Origin: Marinomonas algicola
GTDB taxonomy: Bacteria > Pseudomonadota > Gammaproteobacteria > Pseudomonadales > Marinomonadaceae
DNA length: 64,000 nt
Direction: 5' to 3'
Assembly: GCF_014805825.1 (NCBI RefSeq)
Contig: NZ_CP061941.1
Coordinates: forward strand, 1,178,001 to 1,242,000
Below the pieces are notes generated by a model that was given only the letters and a program-made list of their open reading frames with translations, was not told the DNA's origin and ran no database searches. Shown piece by piece: positions 1-9,206 of the stretch. Position 1 is the first letter of the stretch; every line of letters begins with the position of its first letter. The position numbers and the translations under genes were made by a program.

Positions 1-763
1 GAAACCCTGTTGGCACAGAGCCAACTACACCAATGCCTATGGTATCCAATGCAAAAAACGAGACGATCAAAGTGGATAAAATGACAACAATAACAGGGCC
101 TGTTTTACTTAGTAGTGATGCCGTCTGCTTAGCGAAACCCAATCGTATTAATACGGTAGCTAAATAGAATCTCAAAAACAGTAATACTGTAATAGACGTT
201 ACCCCTAGAGTAAAAGTCGGTAAATGGGCCGTTGTTATCTGCATAAAAAGAGCAGGAATGACCTCCATCAGAGCGTGTCCTTCGATCGAAATACCTAAAA
301 TATGTTTCATTTGGCTGATGGCAATGACGATGGCTGATGCGGTTATAAAGCCTGAAATCACTGGGTGGCTGAGTAGATTAGCGAAGAACCCTAATTTTAA
401 TCCCCCTAATAAAATTAAAAAAAGACCTGATATCACCGACAGTAAAATAGCGACGGCTACATATTCTTCAGAACCTGGAATAGCAAAGCTCGCAGCGGCG
501 GTGCCTGTCATCATAGACACTACCGCCACTGGGCCAACGGCTAAGGTGCGACTTGATCCAAATACAGCATAAGCGATTAAGGGTAAAATGCTGGCATACA
601 GCCCCATCGATAGCGGTAAGCCTGCCAACATGGCATACGCTAAACTTTGAGGAATGAGCATGATCGTTACAACTAAGCTGGCTAACACATCCGCGCTAAC
701 GTCGGTTTTATTATAGGTTCTCAACCAAACCAGAGCGGGTAGCCATTTTTCGACATTCTTCAT
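1..763 (-). CDS. SulP family inorganic anion transporter, N-terminal part (cut by window edge)
   Basis: Reading leftward from an ATG at 763, the frame stays open to the window edge (254 codons). The protein begins MKNVEKWLPALVW and then shows the SulP signature region, with VVTIMLIPQSLAYAMLAGLP followed by MGLYASILPLIAYAVFGSSR and the motif LAVGPVAVVS. Several hydrophobic helices follow. SulP proteins are inner-membrane sulfate, bicarbonate or dicarboxylate transporters. The C-terminal half and any STAS domain lie outside the window. It sits 47 bases downstream of a persulfide-dioxygenase-like gene on the same strand, so movement of sulfite or sulfate is a reasonable guess. The substrate cannot be read from the sequence. 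Confidence 0.85.
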   Translation of the reverse strand, partial: MKNVEKWLPALVWLRTYNKTDVSADVLASLVVTIMLIPQSLAYAMLAGLPLSMGLYASILPLIAYAVFGSSRTLAVGPVAVVSMMTGTAAASFAIPGSEEYVAVAILLSVISGLFLILLGGLKLGFFANLLSHPVISGFITASAIVIAISQMKHILGISIEGHALMEVIPALFMQITTAHLPTFTLGVTSITVLLFLRFYLATVLIRLGFAKQTASLLSKTGPVIVVILSTLIVSFFALDTIGIGVVGSVPTGF

Positions 764-810
764 AGTGCTTCAGCCACCATATTTGTTAAAGTACATTCTC
801 TAAAGTGCGA

Positions 811-1686
811 CTAGCCAAGATTGATCGGCGTCTTTAAGTAACTAACGCCGTTTTTTTCTGGTTCAGGCATGTTTCCCGCTCTCATATTAATTTGCACAGA
901 AGGCCAAATTAGTTTGGGCATGGACAGGGTTTTATCCTTCTTTTTTCGCATCTCGCAAAACATGGCTTCATCAATTTTATGATTAATGTGAATGTTGTTA
1001 CGCTTCTGCTCATCAATCGTTGATTCCCAAGCAAATACGTTTCTATTCTCCGCTTTATAATCATGACAGGTAAACACTCTTGTTGTGGCTGGCAGTGATA
1101 GAATTTTTTGGATGGATTGATACAATTCAGAGACGTTACCACCTGGAAAGTCACAACGAGCGGTACCAAAATCTGGCATAAACAAGGTATCTCCTACAAA
1201 ACATGCGTCTTCAATGACATAGGTTACGCAAGCGGGTGTATGACCAGGGGTATGAAGAATAGAGAAGTGTCTATCTCCTAATGACAGTTGATCACCTTCG
1301 GATACTAAAACATCGAACTGAGAGCCATCTCGTAAAAAGCTCGTCTCTACATTAAGCAACTCTCCAAACGTTTGTTGGACGAGTTTGATACGATTACCGA
1401 TGACAATTTGCCCCCCCAAGTGCTTTTTTAAATAAGGTGCAGCGGATAAATGATCGGCGTGCACATGGGTTTCCATGATCCATTTTAGTGTTAATCCTTG
1501 CTTTTTGATGGACTCGATTAATTGATCTGCTAACAGCGTGCTTGTTTGTCCAGAGGCTTGATCAAAATTCAAAACGGAATCGATAACGGCGCACTCGTGA
1601 GTCTCTGGATGGCTCACTAAGTAGGTCACTGTGAAGGTAGTTTCGTCAAAAAATGCCTGAATTGAAGGGGTGTGAATCGTTTTCAT
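811..1686 (-). CDS. MBL-fold metallo-hydrolase, persulfide dioxygenase-like (ETHE1/Blh type)
   Basis: This 291-residue protein has the metallo-beta-lactamase signature THVHADH at residues 73-79 (His74, His76, Asp78, His79). Further metal ligands lie in HTPGHTP, in VGDTLFMPDFGTARCDF, and in CHDY. The GTARCDFPGG segment is typical of the ETHE1/Blh persulfide dioxygenases, which oxidise glutathione persulfide to sulfite in the cytoplasm using iron. The ATG at 1686 is preferred over upstream starts because AAGGTGATTTT precedes it and the upstream extension is non-conserved. It is probably co-transcribed with the SulP gene, suggesting sulfide or persulfide detoxification with export or import of the sulfur oxyanion. 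A glyoxalase II role is less likely given the motif. Confidence 0.85.
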   Translation of the reverse strand: MKTIHTPSIQAFFDETTFTVTYLVSHPETHECAVIDSVLNFDQASGQTSTLLADQLIESIKKQGLTLKWIMETHVHADHLSAAPYLKKHLGGQIVIGNRIKLVQQTFGELLNVETSFLRDGSQFDVLVSEGDQLSLGDRHFSILHTPGHTPACVTYVIEDACFVGDTLFMPDFGTARCDFPGGNVSELYQSIQKILSLPATTRVFTCHDYKAENRNVFAWESTIDEQKRNNIHINHKIDEAMFCEMRKKKDKTLSMPKLIWPSVQINMRAGNMPEPEKNGVSYLKTPINLG

Positions 1687-1851
1687 AAAATCACCTTGGG
1701 TTATAAGCTTATTCTTTAATGGTATATTAGTTTTATTTAATATAGAACCCCGATCCTTAGAGCAATTCGTCACAAAAAAATAATTGTAGATGCTTTTTCG
1801 TTGTAAGAAGTTTTTAATTGGTGATGTTGTCATGCGTTGCAAGCGTTTTTT

Positions 1852-1871
1852 TACTGTTCAAAAAGACAGTA
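1852..1871 (+). promoter_or_regulatory. LexA-type SOS box upstream of uvrB
   Basis: The core CTGTTCAAAAAGACAG at 1854-1869 matches CTG-N10-CAG, with the flanking TA on both sides expected of gammaproteobacterial LexA operators. It lies about 60 bases before the uvrB start, comparable to the position of the E. coli uvrB box. DNA-damage induction of uvrB is therefore inferred. Confidence 0.8.
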
Positions 1872-1929
1872 TTCTACTCAAGTTTTTGTTAAGCTTATTA
1901 CATCGAAAATTTATTAATAGGAAACGACT

Positions 1930-3960
1930 GTGTCGAATGAGTTTAGCCTTGTCTCTGATTATTCTCCTGCGGGGGATCAGCCTGCCGCGATTGAAAAACT
2001 GGTAAGAGGGGTTGAGTCTGGCTTAGCACATCAGACGTTGTTGGGTGTAACTGGCTCAGGTAAAACATATACAATTGCCAACGTTATTTCACAAATAAAA
2101 CGTCCGACCATTATTATGGCTCATAACAAAACCTTAGCGGCACAGCTTTATGGGGAGTTTAAAGATTTTTTCCCAAATAATGCCGTCGAGTACTTTGTTT
2201 CTTATTATGATTATTATCAGCCAGAAGCCTATGTGGCGGCATCCGACACCTTTATAGAGAAAGACGCGTCCGTTAATGAACACATAGAGCAAATGCGTTT
2301 ATCGGCGACCAAAGCCCTATTAGAAAGGGAAGACGTTATTATTGTCGCGACGGTGTCCGCCATTTATGGTTTGGGTGACCCTGAGTCCTATCTAAAAATG
2401 ATGTTGCATCTTGATCGTGGTGAACGTATCGATCAAAGAGACGTATTACGACGATTAGCTGAATTGCAATACACTCGTAATGACATGGTTTTTGAGCGGG
2501 GTAATTTTCGCGTTAGAGGAGATGTAATAGAGGTCTTTCCGGCTGATTCGGAAGACACGGCTGTTCGCATAGAGCTGTTTGATGATGAAGTTGAACAGCT
2601 GTCTTTTATCGATCCTTTAACCAATAAAACCCTACGTAAAGTGCCTCGTATCACCATCTATCCGAAAACCCATTATGTCACACCGCGAGAAACCATTGTT
2701 AGTGCGATTGAACGAATTAAAGTGGAGTTAGACGAGCGTTTGGCGCAGCTAAAATCCCTCGATAAATTGGTTGAGTTACAGCGGTTAGAGCAACGTACAC
2801 GTTATGACTTAGAAATGATGCAAGAGTTAGGTTACTGTTCTGGGATAGAAAACTACTCTCGCTACCTTTCTGGTCGACCTGAAGGCTCACCGCCCCCGAC
2901 ATTATTTGATTATTTACCTGATAATGCTTTGTTAGTCATCGATGAATCTCATGTTACCGTGCCGCAATTAGGGGCCATGTACAAGGGCGACCGATCTCGT
3001 AAAGAAAACCTAGTGGAATACGGATTCCGTCTACCTTCGGCCTTAGATAATCGTCCAATGCGCTTTGAAGAGTGGCAAAAAATGAAACCGCAAACGATTC
3101 TCGTATCCGCCACACCAGGTAAATATGAAGCGGAGCACCAAGACTGGGTTGTGGAGCAGATTGCGCGTCCTACAGGTCTAGTCGATCCAGAAATAGAAAT
3201 TCGTCCCGTGGCGACCCAAGTCGATGATTTGTTGTCTGAAATTAATCTACGATTACCAAAAAAAGAACGCATTTTGGTCACGACCTTAACTAAGCGCATG
3301 GCAGAAGATTTAACCGATTATTTGCATGACCACGGCATTCGAGTGCGTTATTTGCATTCGGGCATTGATACCGTCGAACGAGTGGAAATTATTCGAGATT
3401 TGCGTCTAGGTGAATTTGATGTGCTTGTCGGTATTAACTTATTAAGAGAAGGTTTGGACATACCTGAAGTAAGTTTAGTCGCCATATTGGATGCTGACAA
3501 AGAAGGCTTTTTGCGTTCGGATCGTTCTCTTATTCAGACGATTGGGCGTGCCGCTCGTAACCTTAACGGTCGGGCGATTCTTTATGCAGACCGAATGACA
3601 GGATCAATGGAGCGAGCGATCAGTGAAACCAGCCGTCGTCGAGAAAAACAAATGGCTTTTAACCTAGAGCATAATATTACCCCTAAAGGCATTTCTAAAT
3701 CCGTCGAAGACATTATGGAAGGCTCCTATAACCCAGGAGCAGGTAAAAACCGAAGTCAAAAAGTCAAAAAAGTGGCCGAAATGGAAACGGATTATCAGGT
3801 TGAAACCTTAGATGATGTAGCGGATGTACGCAAAGTTATATTGAACTTGGAAAAAGAGATGGTCTTGGCATCAGAGGAACTAAAATTCGAGTTGGCTGCA
3901 GGCTATCGAGACCAAATTCGTCAGTTACAGAAAAAGTTGAAAGAGGCTGGTGCTTTATAA
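1930..3960 (+). CDS. uvrB: Excinuclease ABC subunit B
   Basis: The 676-residue protein has the normal UvrB length. Walker A is GVTGSGKT at 39-46. The beta-hairpin motif YYDYYQPEAY is near residue 95, the DESHV Walker B motif is near 338, and helicase motifs QTIGRAARN and GREGLDI-like LLREGLDIPE are present. A UVR motif (LEKEMVLASEELKFELAAGYRDQI) region ends the protein. UvrB receives damaged DNA from UvrA and loads UvrC for nucleotide excision repair. The start is GTG at 1930, preceded by AGGAAA at a good distance, and agrees with the conserved N-terminus. The gene is transcribed divergently from the metallo-hydrolase and has an SOS box upstream. Confidence 0.98.
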   Translation: MSNEFSLVSDYSPAGDQPAAIEKLVRGVESGLAHQTLLGVTGSGKTYTIANVISQIKRPTIIMAHNKTLAAQLYGEFKDFFPNNAVEYFVSYYDYYQPEAYVAASDTFIEKDASVNEHIEQMRLSATKALLEREDVIIVATVSAIYGLGDPESYLKMMLHLDRGERIDQRDVLRRLAELQYTRNDMVFERGNFRVRGDVIEVFPADSEDTAVRIELFDDEVEQLSFIDPLTNKTLRKVPRITIYPKTHYVTPRETIVSAIERIKVELDERLAQLKSLDKLVELQRLEQRTRYDLEMMQELGYCSGIENYSRYLSGRPEGSPPPTLFDYLPDNALLVIDESHVTVPQLGAMYKGDRSRKENLVEYGFRLPSALDNRPMRFEEWQKMKPQTILVSATPGKYEAEHQDWVVEQIARPTGLVDPEIEIRPVATQVDDLLSEINLRLPKKERILVTTLTKRMAEDLTDYLHDHGIRVRYLHSGIDTVERVEIIRDLRLGEFDVLVGINLLREGLDIPEVSLVAILDADKEGFLRSDRSLIQTIGRAARNLNGRAILYADRMTGSMERAISETSRRREKQMAFNLEHNITPKGISKSVEDIMEGSYNPGAGKNRSQKVKKVAEMETDYQVETLDDVADVRKVILNLEKEMVLASEELKFELAAGYRDQIRQLQKKLKEAGAL

Positions 3961-4024
3961 TATTGTCATTAATAATGCATTTTACACATTTATGTTATTA
4001 AATGACTATTTTTAGGGGAAATGT

Positions 4025-4453
4025 ATGTCAGATGAGTCAAGTCAAACAAAAGGACGCTTAACCACACGTACGGTTGCTATGCCATCTGACACCAATCCCG
4101 CTGGTGATATTTTTGGTGGTTGGGTTATGTCGCAAATGGACATCGCCGCCGGTATTTGTGCCGGTCAAAGAGCGCAAACAAGAGTGGTTACCGTTGAAAT
4201 TGACCGCATGAGCTTTCTGCGCCCAGTAAAAGTAGGGGATATTTTAGGGGTTTATACTCATGTTCACTCTATAGGCAGAACTTCCATGCAAATTGCCGTT
4301 GAAGCCTGGGTAAGACGTGGTCGTATTGGAACCCGTGAAAAAGTGACGGAAGGTATTTTTAAATTTGTTGCATTAGATGACAATGGTAAATCTACCCCCG
4401 TTCCAGCAGAAGAAGACCTACCTGACTATGTCACAGAAACCAATGGCTTTTAA
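4025..4453 (+). CDS. yciA: Acyl-CoA thioesterase, YciA type
   Basis: This 142-residue single hotdog-domain protein carries the typical YciA/BACH features: an N-terminal TRTVAMPSDTNPAGDIFGG segment with the catalytic Asp, then QMDIAAGICAGQRA on the hotdog helix and RPVKVGDIL. The family hydrolyses short- to long-chain acyl-CoAs to free acids in the cytoplasm. AGGGGAA precedes the ATG at 4025. A second ATG four bases earlier is out of frame and stops at once. The gene is 64 bases downstream of uvrB but functionally unrelated; co-transcription is possible because no terminator is obvious between them. Confidence 0.92.
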   Translation: MSDESSQTKGRLTTRTVAMPSDTNPAGDIFGGWVMSQMDIAAGICAGQRAQTRVVTVEIDRMSFLRPVKVGDILGVYTHVHSIGRTSMQIAVEAWVRRGRIGTREKVTEGIFKFVALDDNGKSTPVPAEEDLPDYVTETNGF

Positions 4454-4520
4454 AAATGGCGTTTAAAAAACATAAATAACGTTAATAAATTCAAAAAGTT
4501 AAATTTTTTAAAAACAACAC

Positions 4521-4548
4521 TTGCCAACCCCAAAACAATGGGTATAAT
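4521..4548 (+). promoter_or_regulatory. Sigma-70 promoter for tRNA-Val
   Basis: A TTGCCA -35 element at 4521-4526 is separated by 16 bases from a perfect TATAAT at 4543-4548. The tRNA begins 19 bases after the -10 box, and the GC-containing discriminator (GCGGC) is typical of stable-RNA promoters. Confidence 0.75.
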
Positions 4549-4566
4549 TTGCGGCACAAAGTTTAT

Positions 4567-4643
4567 AGGACTATAGCTCAGTTGGTTAGAGCGCATCCTT
4601 GACATGGATGAGGTCGGCAGTTCGAATCTGCCTAGCCCTACCA
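4567..4643 (+). tRNA. tRNA-Val (anticodon GAC)
   Basis: The 77-base gene folds as a cloverleaf. The acceptor stem is AGGACTA with TAGCCCT, the D arm is GCTC..GAGC, and the anticodon arm CATCC-TTGACAT-GGATG shows GAC. The T arm is GGCAG-TTCGAAT-CTGCC, and CCA is encoded. The GAC anticodon reads valine codons GUC and GUU. One acceptor pair (position 4 with 69) is an A-C mismatch, where A-T would be expected. The gene has its own promoter and a terminator directly downstream. Confidence 0.97.
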
Positions 4644-4650
4644 AATTATA

Positions 4651-4695
4651 AAGCCTCGGCCGTTAGTGATTATTCACAACGTCGGGGCTTTTTTG
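4651..4695 (+). terminator. Rho-independent terminator after tRNA-Val
   Basis: AAGCCTCGGC pairs with GTCGGGGCTT (with G-T wobbles), followed by a run of six T. It begins eight bases after the CCA end of the tRNA. Confidence 0.8.
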
Positions 4696-5473
4696 TATCT
4701 GAAAATAATTTTCAAATGATAACGCTAATCCATTCCAAGAGGCTATTTTTGCAAAATGGCGAGTTTGTTAATATTCCGCCAAAGGAAGAAAATAATCTCT
4801 TATTTAGTCTACTTGAGACCAATCTTAAAAAAATCTTAGTTTATATATGGCGTCTGAGCATTCATTTTTAGAGGCTCCAAACTAAAATTTAGTTAATACC
4901 TATGAAAGTTTCGTCGTTTTATGCCTTGGGCACGAGTGATACAACGTACACATAATAGAATATTTAATTGAGATCTAACCTTTTAATATTGAAGCTTGGG
5001 TAGCTTTCTTTTTATATAAATAGACTATTTTTATCCCGCTTTTAGAGTCTCTCCTTAATAAGAGCATGATTAAATAAAATCTGGCTCAATATTTGAGTTC
5101 CGAATTTTATAACGCTCATGGTTTGCAAAAAATAATGCGTTACCTTGATTTGGAGATACTAAATTGCAACGGCTTGATCTTAGTTTTTTGTCGCACTTAT
5201 ATTCAATTAACTTATAACGACTTATTTCGTATAGGTAGTTTTTTTTCATATTTGTAATATGTTGAATGTATTATGCTTATTTTTGGTTTTAGTGTGTTTT
5301 TTATAAAAAAAATCTAATAGATTGATGTTTGTTCATATCGAAATCTAAGTCGATATTTTCCAAAACTCATATATTTCTTATTCTCAAGTGAGAGTATAGA
5401 AGTGAATTTTATTTAGCGATTGAAAGCATTCATTTATGCTTTTTCTTTAATCTTTAAAAAAAAGGAATATTAG
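4696..5473. other. AT-rich intergenic region upstream of the TAXI operon
   Basis: About 780 bases with many T and A runs and stop codons in all frames. No gene, RNA or repeat was recognised. It probably holds the promoter and regulatory region of the TRAP operon starting at 5474. The frame that runs from 4599 to 4871 overlaps the tRNA and is not credible as a gene. Confidence 0.6.
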
Positions 5474-6442
5474 ATGAAAAATAAATTAGGTACTTTGTTA
5501 GTGTCTGTAGGGTTAGGGCTAGGTTTAGCTTCTGGCACGGTTATGGCTCAAGAGCGCGTCTTTTTTGGTATTGCAACAGGTGGTACAGGAGGAACATATT
5601 ATCCTCTTGGCGGAATGTTGGCTCAAGTTATCTCTAATAATTCAGATTTGGGTGATAAAAAAATATCGGCTACCGCAGAGACAGGTAATGCTTCTGTTGC
5701 GAATGCTACCTTGTTAGGACGTGGCGCGATTGAGTCGGCTTTTGTTGCAGCCGATGTGTTAGATGCGGCTTATAATGGTAAAAATCAGTTTGATGGGAAA
5801 GCAATTAAAAATTTGCGCGCATTAGGTGCCTTGTATCCAGAAACAGTGCAGTTAGTATCACAACCGGATATTAAAAGCTTTTCTGATTTGAAAGGTAAGT
5901 CTGTCAGTTCTGGTTCTCCAGGTTCCGGTCAATGGCAGTTATTAGGTGACTTATTGGTTGCTTATGGTATGAACCGTAAAGATATTAAAGAAGATTACTC
6001 TTCATTTTCTCAATCTGCAGAAAAAATAAAAGATGGAAATCTTGGCGCATCTTTAATTACAGCAGGTTCTCCCACCTCATCCATTGTTGAACTATCTAAC
6101 AGTCATGATGTGAATATTATTCCTTTATCTGGTGAGGCTATTGATAAATTACGTCAAAGCCAACCTTATTACGCTAAAACTGTGTTGCCAGCAGGGACTT
6201 ATAAAGGAATAGACAAAGATATCGAAACGATTGCTGTACGTGCAATTTGGGCATCTCATGCAGATTTGTCCGATGACGTAGCTTATGCTGTAACGAAAGC
6301 TTTGTATGAAAATACTGATACTATGGCTAAAGTTCACGTAAAAGGTAAAGAGATTACTCTTCAAACGGCTTTAGAGTCTGTATCTATTCCATTACATCCA
6401 GGTGCTGAGCGTTATTACCGTGAAAAAGGCCTTATTAAATAA
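5474..6442 (+). CDS. TAXI family TRAP transporter solute-binding protein
   Basis: The 322-residue protein starts with a signal peptide, MKNKLGTLLVSVGLGLGLAS up to the AQE cleavage region, so it is periplasmic. The mature N-terminus FGIATGGTGGTYYPLGG is the hallmark of TAXI proteins. This family captures substrates such as glutamate or 2-oxoglutarate for sodium-driven uptake. The following genes (DUF1850 protein and fused permease) complete the usual TAXI set and overlap or nearly touch, so the three form one operon. AAAGGAATATTAG precedes the start. The ligand cannot be assigned; the neighbouring hutF is only a weak hint of an amino-acid-related substrate. Confidence 0.93.
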   Translation: MKNKLGTLLVSVGLGLGLASGTVMAQERVFFGIATGGTGGTYYPLGGMLAQVISNNSDLGDKKISATAETGNASVANATLLGRGAIESAFVAADVLDAAYNGKNQFDGKAIKNLRALGALYPETVQLVSQPDIKSFSDLKGKSVSSGSPGSGQWQLLGDLLVAYGMNRKDIKEDYSSFSQSAEKIKDGNLGASLITAGSPTSSIVELSNSHDVNIIPLSGEAIDKLRQSQPYYAKTVLPAGTYKGIDKDIETIAVRAIWASHADLSDDVAYAVTKALYENTDTMAKVHVKGKEITLQTALESVSIPLHPGAERYYREKGLIK

Positions 6443-6935
6443 GATCTTCTCTATTGGAATAGGGGTTGTGATTGCTACAACCCCTTTTTCTTTATTTGGC
6501 TCTGCATTAAGTATTAGCCAAACGAGAAGTGACGTTTTTTTAGAGTGTGTTGAGTTAAGTGATGAACGCTTTGACTTAACCTTTATTCACTCTGTCTCTC
6601 TTACTCCTGTTGTTGATAAATATAGTGTCGTTACCAGAGGTGATGAACTGTCTATTCTCCAGACAGCGGAACATTTTATTGCTCATGGTCAGGGGTTGCC
6701 ATCCTTGTTGAATGAGCCCGATGCTTATGATTTTGAGTCTAAGAATGGAGAGTTTATTTTAAAAATGAATCGAGATATACCTAACCTGATTGTTCGAACG
6801 GATAGTCGATTCCAGAACAGACTCCATACTAGTGGTATTACGGTGAACCTTAACCAATGGTCTGATATTGGCTTACATATTGTCCCAATACAAGCCTGTG
6901 AACAAGACGTGACGATGGTGAAAAATAATGAGTAA
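6420..6935 (+). CDS. DUF1850 domain protein of a TAXI-TRAP operon
   Basis: This small protein has an N-terminal hydrophobic segment after KKALLNK, then a soluble domain with FTHSV-like LTFIHSVSLTPVVDKY and a C-terminal ILHIVPIQ-like region that fits DUF1850. DUF1850 genes are found almost exclusively between TAXI binding proteins and their fused permeases, and their function is unknown. The start is uncertain: GTG codons occur at 6402 and 6420. The later one gives a normal signal-anchor and is used here. Either way the gene overlaps the end of the binding-protein gene, and its last eight bases overlap the permease start, indicating translational coupling. Confidence 0.8.
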   Translation: MKKALLNKIFSIGIGVVIATTPFSLFGSALSISQTRSDVFLECVELSDERFDLTFIHSVSLTPVVDKYSVVTRGDELSILQTAEHFIAHGQGLPSLLNEPDAYDFESKNGEFILKMNRDIPNLIVRTDSRFQNRLHTSGITVNLNQWSDIGLHIVPIQACEQDVTMVKNNE

Positions 6936-9162
6936 CATTCATCCAAAAAAAAATGAGAATGAAGCTGTTCTTAGTCAAGAAGAGCTCGATAACTTGGTAA
7001 AAAAATACGATAGTGAAAGCAACTTTCGTAACTCAAGAGGCTTATTAAAAATATTTATAACCATAACCTGTGTTGTACTAAGCTTATTTCATGTTTACAC
7101 ATCAGGTTTTGGCTTATTAAATGAAATCTCTCATAGAGCAACCCATCTTACTTTTATAATGGGTCTCTTGTTTCTCGTTTTCCCTCGTAAAGAGCCAAAA
7201 AATAAACCGTTAAGCATGGTTCTTGGTTTTGCTTATGGCGTGTTTTATTTATTTATTGGTAATCAGTTGGCTACGGCTCTTTCTGGTCAAATTCCTGATT
7301 GGCAAGTTTACAGCATTTACTTATTTACCATCATCATTTCTATTTCTGCTCTGCCTCTTTCTTTTCTGAGAGAGAAAGCCGGTAGAGTGGGTGCATTAGA
7401 CTGGTTACTCGCCATCATGGGAGCAAGCTTCTCAGGTTATTTAGTGTTCTTTTTTCAGGATATTTTTGTCACTAATATCGGTTTCCCCCAACCTGAAGAA
7501 TACATAATGGGTGGTATGGCCATTTTATTGGTGCTAGAAGGCGCGAGACGTACTATGGGGGAATCCTTGTCTCTTATTGGTGTTGTGTCGTTGCTCTATG
7601 CCATTTTTGGTCCATCCCTTCCTGGTATGATGGCCCATCGTGGCTACGATATTATTCGCCTAGTTGAGCACCTTTATTTAGGGACTGAAGGTATTTATGG
7701 CATCGCAATTGGTGTCGTTGCAACCTATGTATTCCATTTTGTTTTATTTGGTGTTTTGGCGCAGGCCTCCGGTCTTGGTAAGTTATTTATTGATCTTGCT
7801 TCTGTTTTATCTGGCCGCTATGTTGGTGGACCTGCGAAAGTGTCCGTCGTTTCATCTGGTTTTTTTGGCATGATATCCGGTTCTCCTGTGGCAAATACGG
7901 TTACTACAGGTGCGTTTACTATTCCCATGATGAAAAAGTATGGGTTTAGTGGCCGATTTGCCGCTGCAACGGAAGCCGCTTCTTCTTGTGGTGGACAAAT
8001 TACACCTCCTATCATGGGGGCATCTGCCTTTGTTATGTCGGAAATGCTAGGGGTTCCGTACAACGAATTAATCCTAATTGCTATTATTCCAGCGGCATTT
8101 CATTACCTGGCTGCTTTATGTATGGTGCATTTTGAAGCGAGGCGTTTAGGCTTAAAAGGCATGCCAGCTTCAGACATTCCACGCTTGTCGAATGTTCTTG
8201 CTCGACACTGGCATCAAATGATTCCACTTATTGTTATGGTGTCTATGTTGCTCATGCAGTTCACGCCATTTTTAGCCGCCTTCTGGGGAATCATTTTAAC
8301 GGTTGTCTGTTCTTACATTCCATTAATACTAAAACCAATGGGATTTAACCGATTAGATGCCGATAGTGTATTAACGCCTAAAAAGTTAATAGAAGGATTA
8401 GAGGAAGGAGCGAAACAATCCATTGCCATTACGGCCGCTTGTGCTTGTGTCGGCTTCTTATTAGGCGTCACGACACTGACTGGTTTAGGCTTTAAATTCT
8501 CTGGTGCGATTGTTGGATTGGCGACAGATTTAGGTACATGGTTCAGCGCATTGGTTCCTTTTGGTTTACTCGATCAATCTGGTGTTATCCTATTCTTTGC
8601 CCTCGTTTTGGTTGCGATTGCGTGTATATTGATGGGGGCGGGTATCCCAACGACGCCAACGTACATCATTCTTGCATCGATTGTTGCTCCAGCCTTAGAT
8701 GACTTCGGTATTGCGATTTTAGCGTCACATTTCTTCATCTTCTACTATGGTGTGCTCGCTGACGTGACGCCTCCTGTGGCTCTGGCCGCCTATGCAGGAG
8801 CTGGTATTGCAGGGTCTGAACCAATGAGAACAGGTGTGACGGCATTCAGGTTGTCTATGGGTAAAGCTTTAGTTCCCTTTATGTTTGTCTATGCGCCAAG
8901 CTTACTGTTCTTGAACTTTGACGCGATTGAGTTTGCTTTAGCTATGTTTAGTGGCATTTTGTGCATTGTGGCTTTGTCTTCAGCTTATATTGGATTTTTT
9001 AATGCGGAATTAAGCACGATGCAAAAACGACTACTGACGGTTGCGGGTTTGATTTTGGTGGGTAATAACCCTTGGTTAATCGCTATTGCTTCTGCTGTTG
9101 TATTAACCATACTGTATCGTAATCATATTGCTGGAAATAGGTCACTCTCCTTGAGTTCCTAA
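6928..9162 (+). CDS. TAXI-TRAP transporter permease, fused small and large subunits
   Basis: The 744-residue integral membrane protein has four N-terminal helices (DctQ-like) followed by a large DctM-like domain. Typical segments are GILAQASGLG-like FGVLAQASGLGKLFIDLAS, SGSPVANTVTTGAFTIP, and SSCGGQITPPIMGASAF in the middle. GAGIPTTPTYIILA and ADVTPPVALAAYAGAGIAG come near residues 570-630. These are the re-entrant loop motifs of TRAP permeases. It couples uptake of the TAXI-bound substrate to the sodium gradient in the inner membrane. The ATG overlaps the DUF1850 stop by eight bases. No separate small subunit is present. Confidence 0.95.
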   Translation: MSNIHPKKNENEAVLSQEELDNLVKKYDSESNFRNSRGLLKIFITITCVVLSLFHVYTSGFGLLNEISHRATHLTFIMGLLFLVFPRKEPKNKPLSMVLGFAYGVFYLFIGNQLATALSGQIPDWQVYSIYLFTIIISISALPLSFLREKAGRVGALDWLLAIMGASFSGYLVFFFQDIFVTNIGFPQPEEYIMGGMAILLVLEGARRTMGESLSLIGVVSLLYAIFGPSLPGMMAHRGYDIIRLVEHLYLGTEGIYGIAIGVVATYVFHFVLFGVLAQASGLGKLFIDLASVLSGRYVGGPAKVSVVSSGFFGMISGSPVANTVTTGAFTIPMMKKYGFSGRFAAATEAASSCGGQITPPIMGASAFVMSEMLGVPYNELILIAIIPAAFHYLAALCMVHFEARRLGLKGMPASDIPRLSNVLARHWHQMIPLIVMVSMLLMQFTPFLAAFWGIILTVVCSYIPLILKPMGFNRLDADSVLTPKKLIEGLEEGAKQSIAITAACACVGFLLGVTTLTGLGFKFSGAIVGLATDLGTWFSALVPFGLLDQSGVILFFALVLVAIACILMGAGIPTTPTYIILASIVAPALDDFGIAILASHFFIFYYGVLADVTPPVALAAYAGAGIAGSEPMRTGVTAFRLSMGKALVPFMFVYAPSLLFLNFDAIEFALAMFSGILCIVALSSAYIGFFNAELSTMQKRLLTVAGLILVGNNPWLIAIASAVVLTILYRNHIAGNRSLSLSS

Positions 9163-9206
9163 GTACATCTAATCATCTCTAACTAACACTTTATTGGGAT
9201 AATCAT

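Noticed and set aside
258..572. 104-codon open frame on the plus strand
   Set aside because: It is antisense to the clear SulP transporter frame and has a low-complexity, shadow-like translation.
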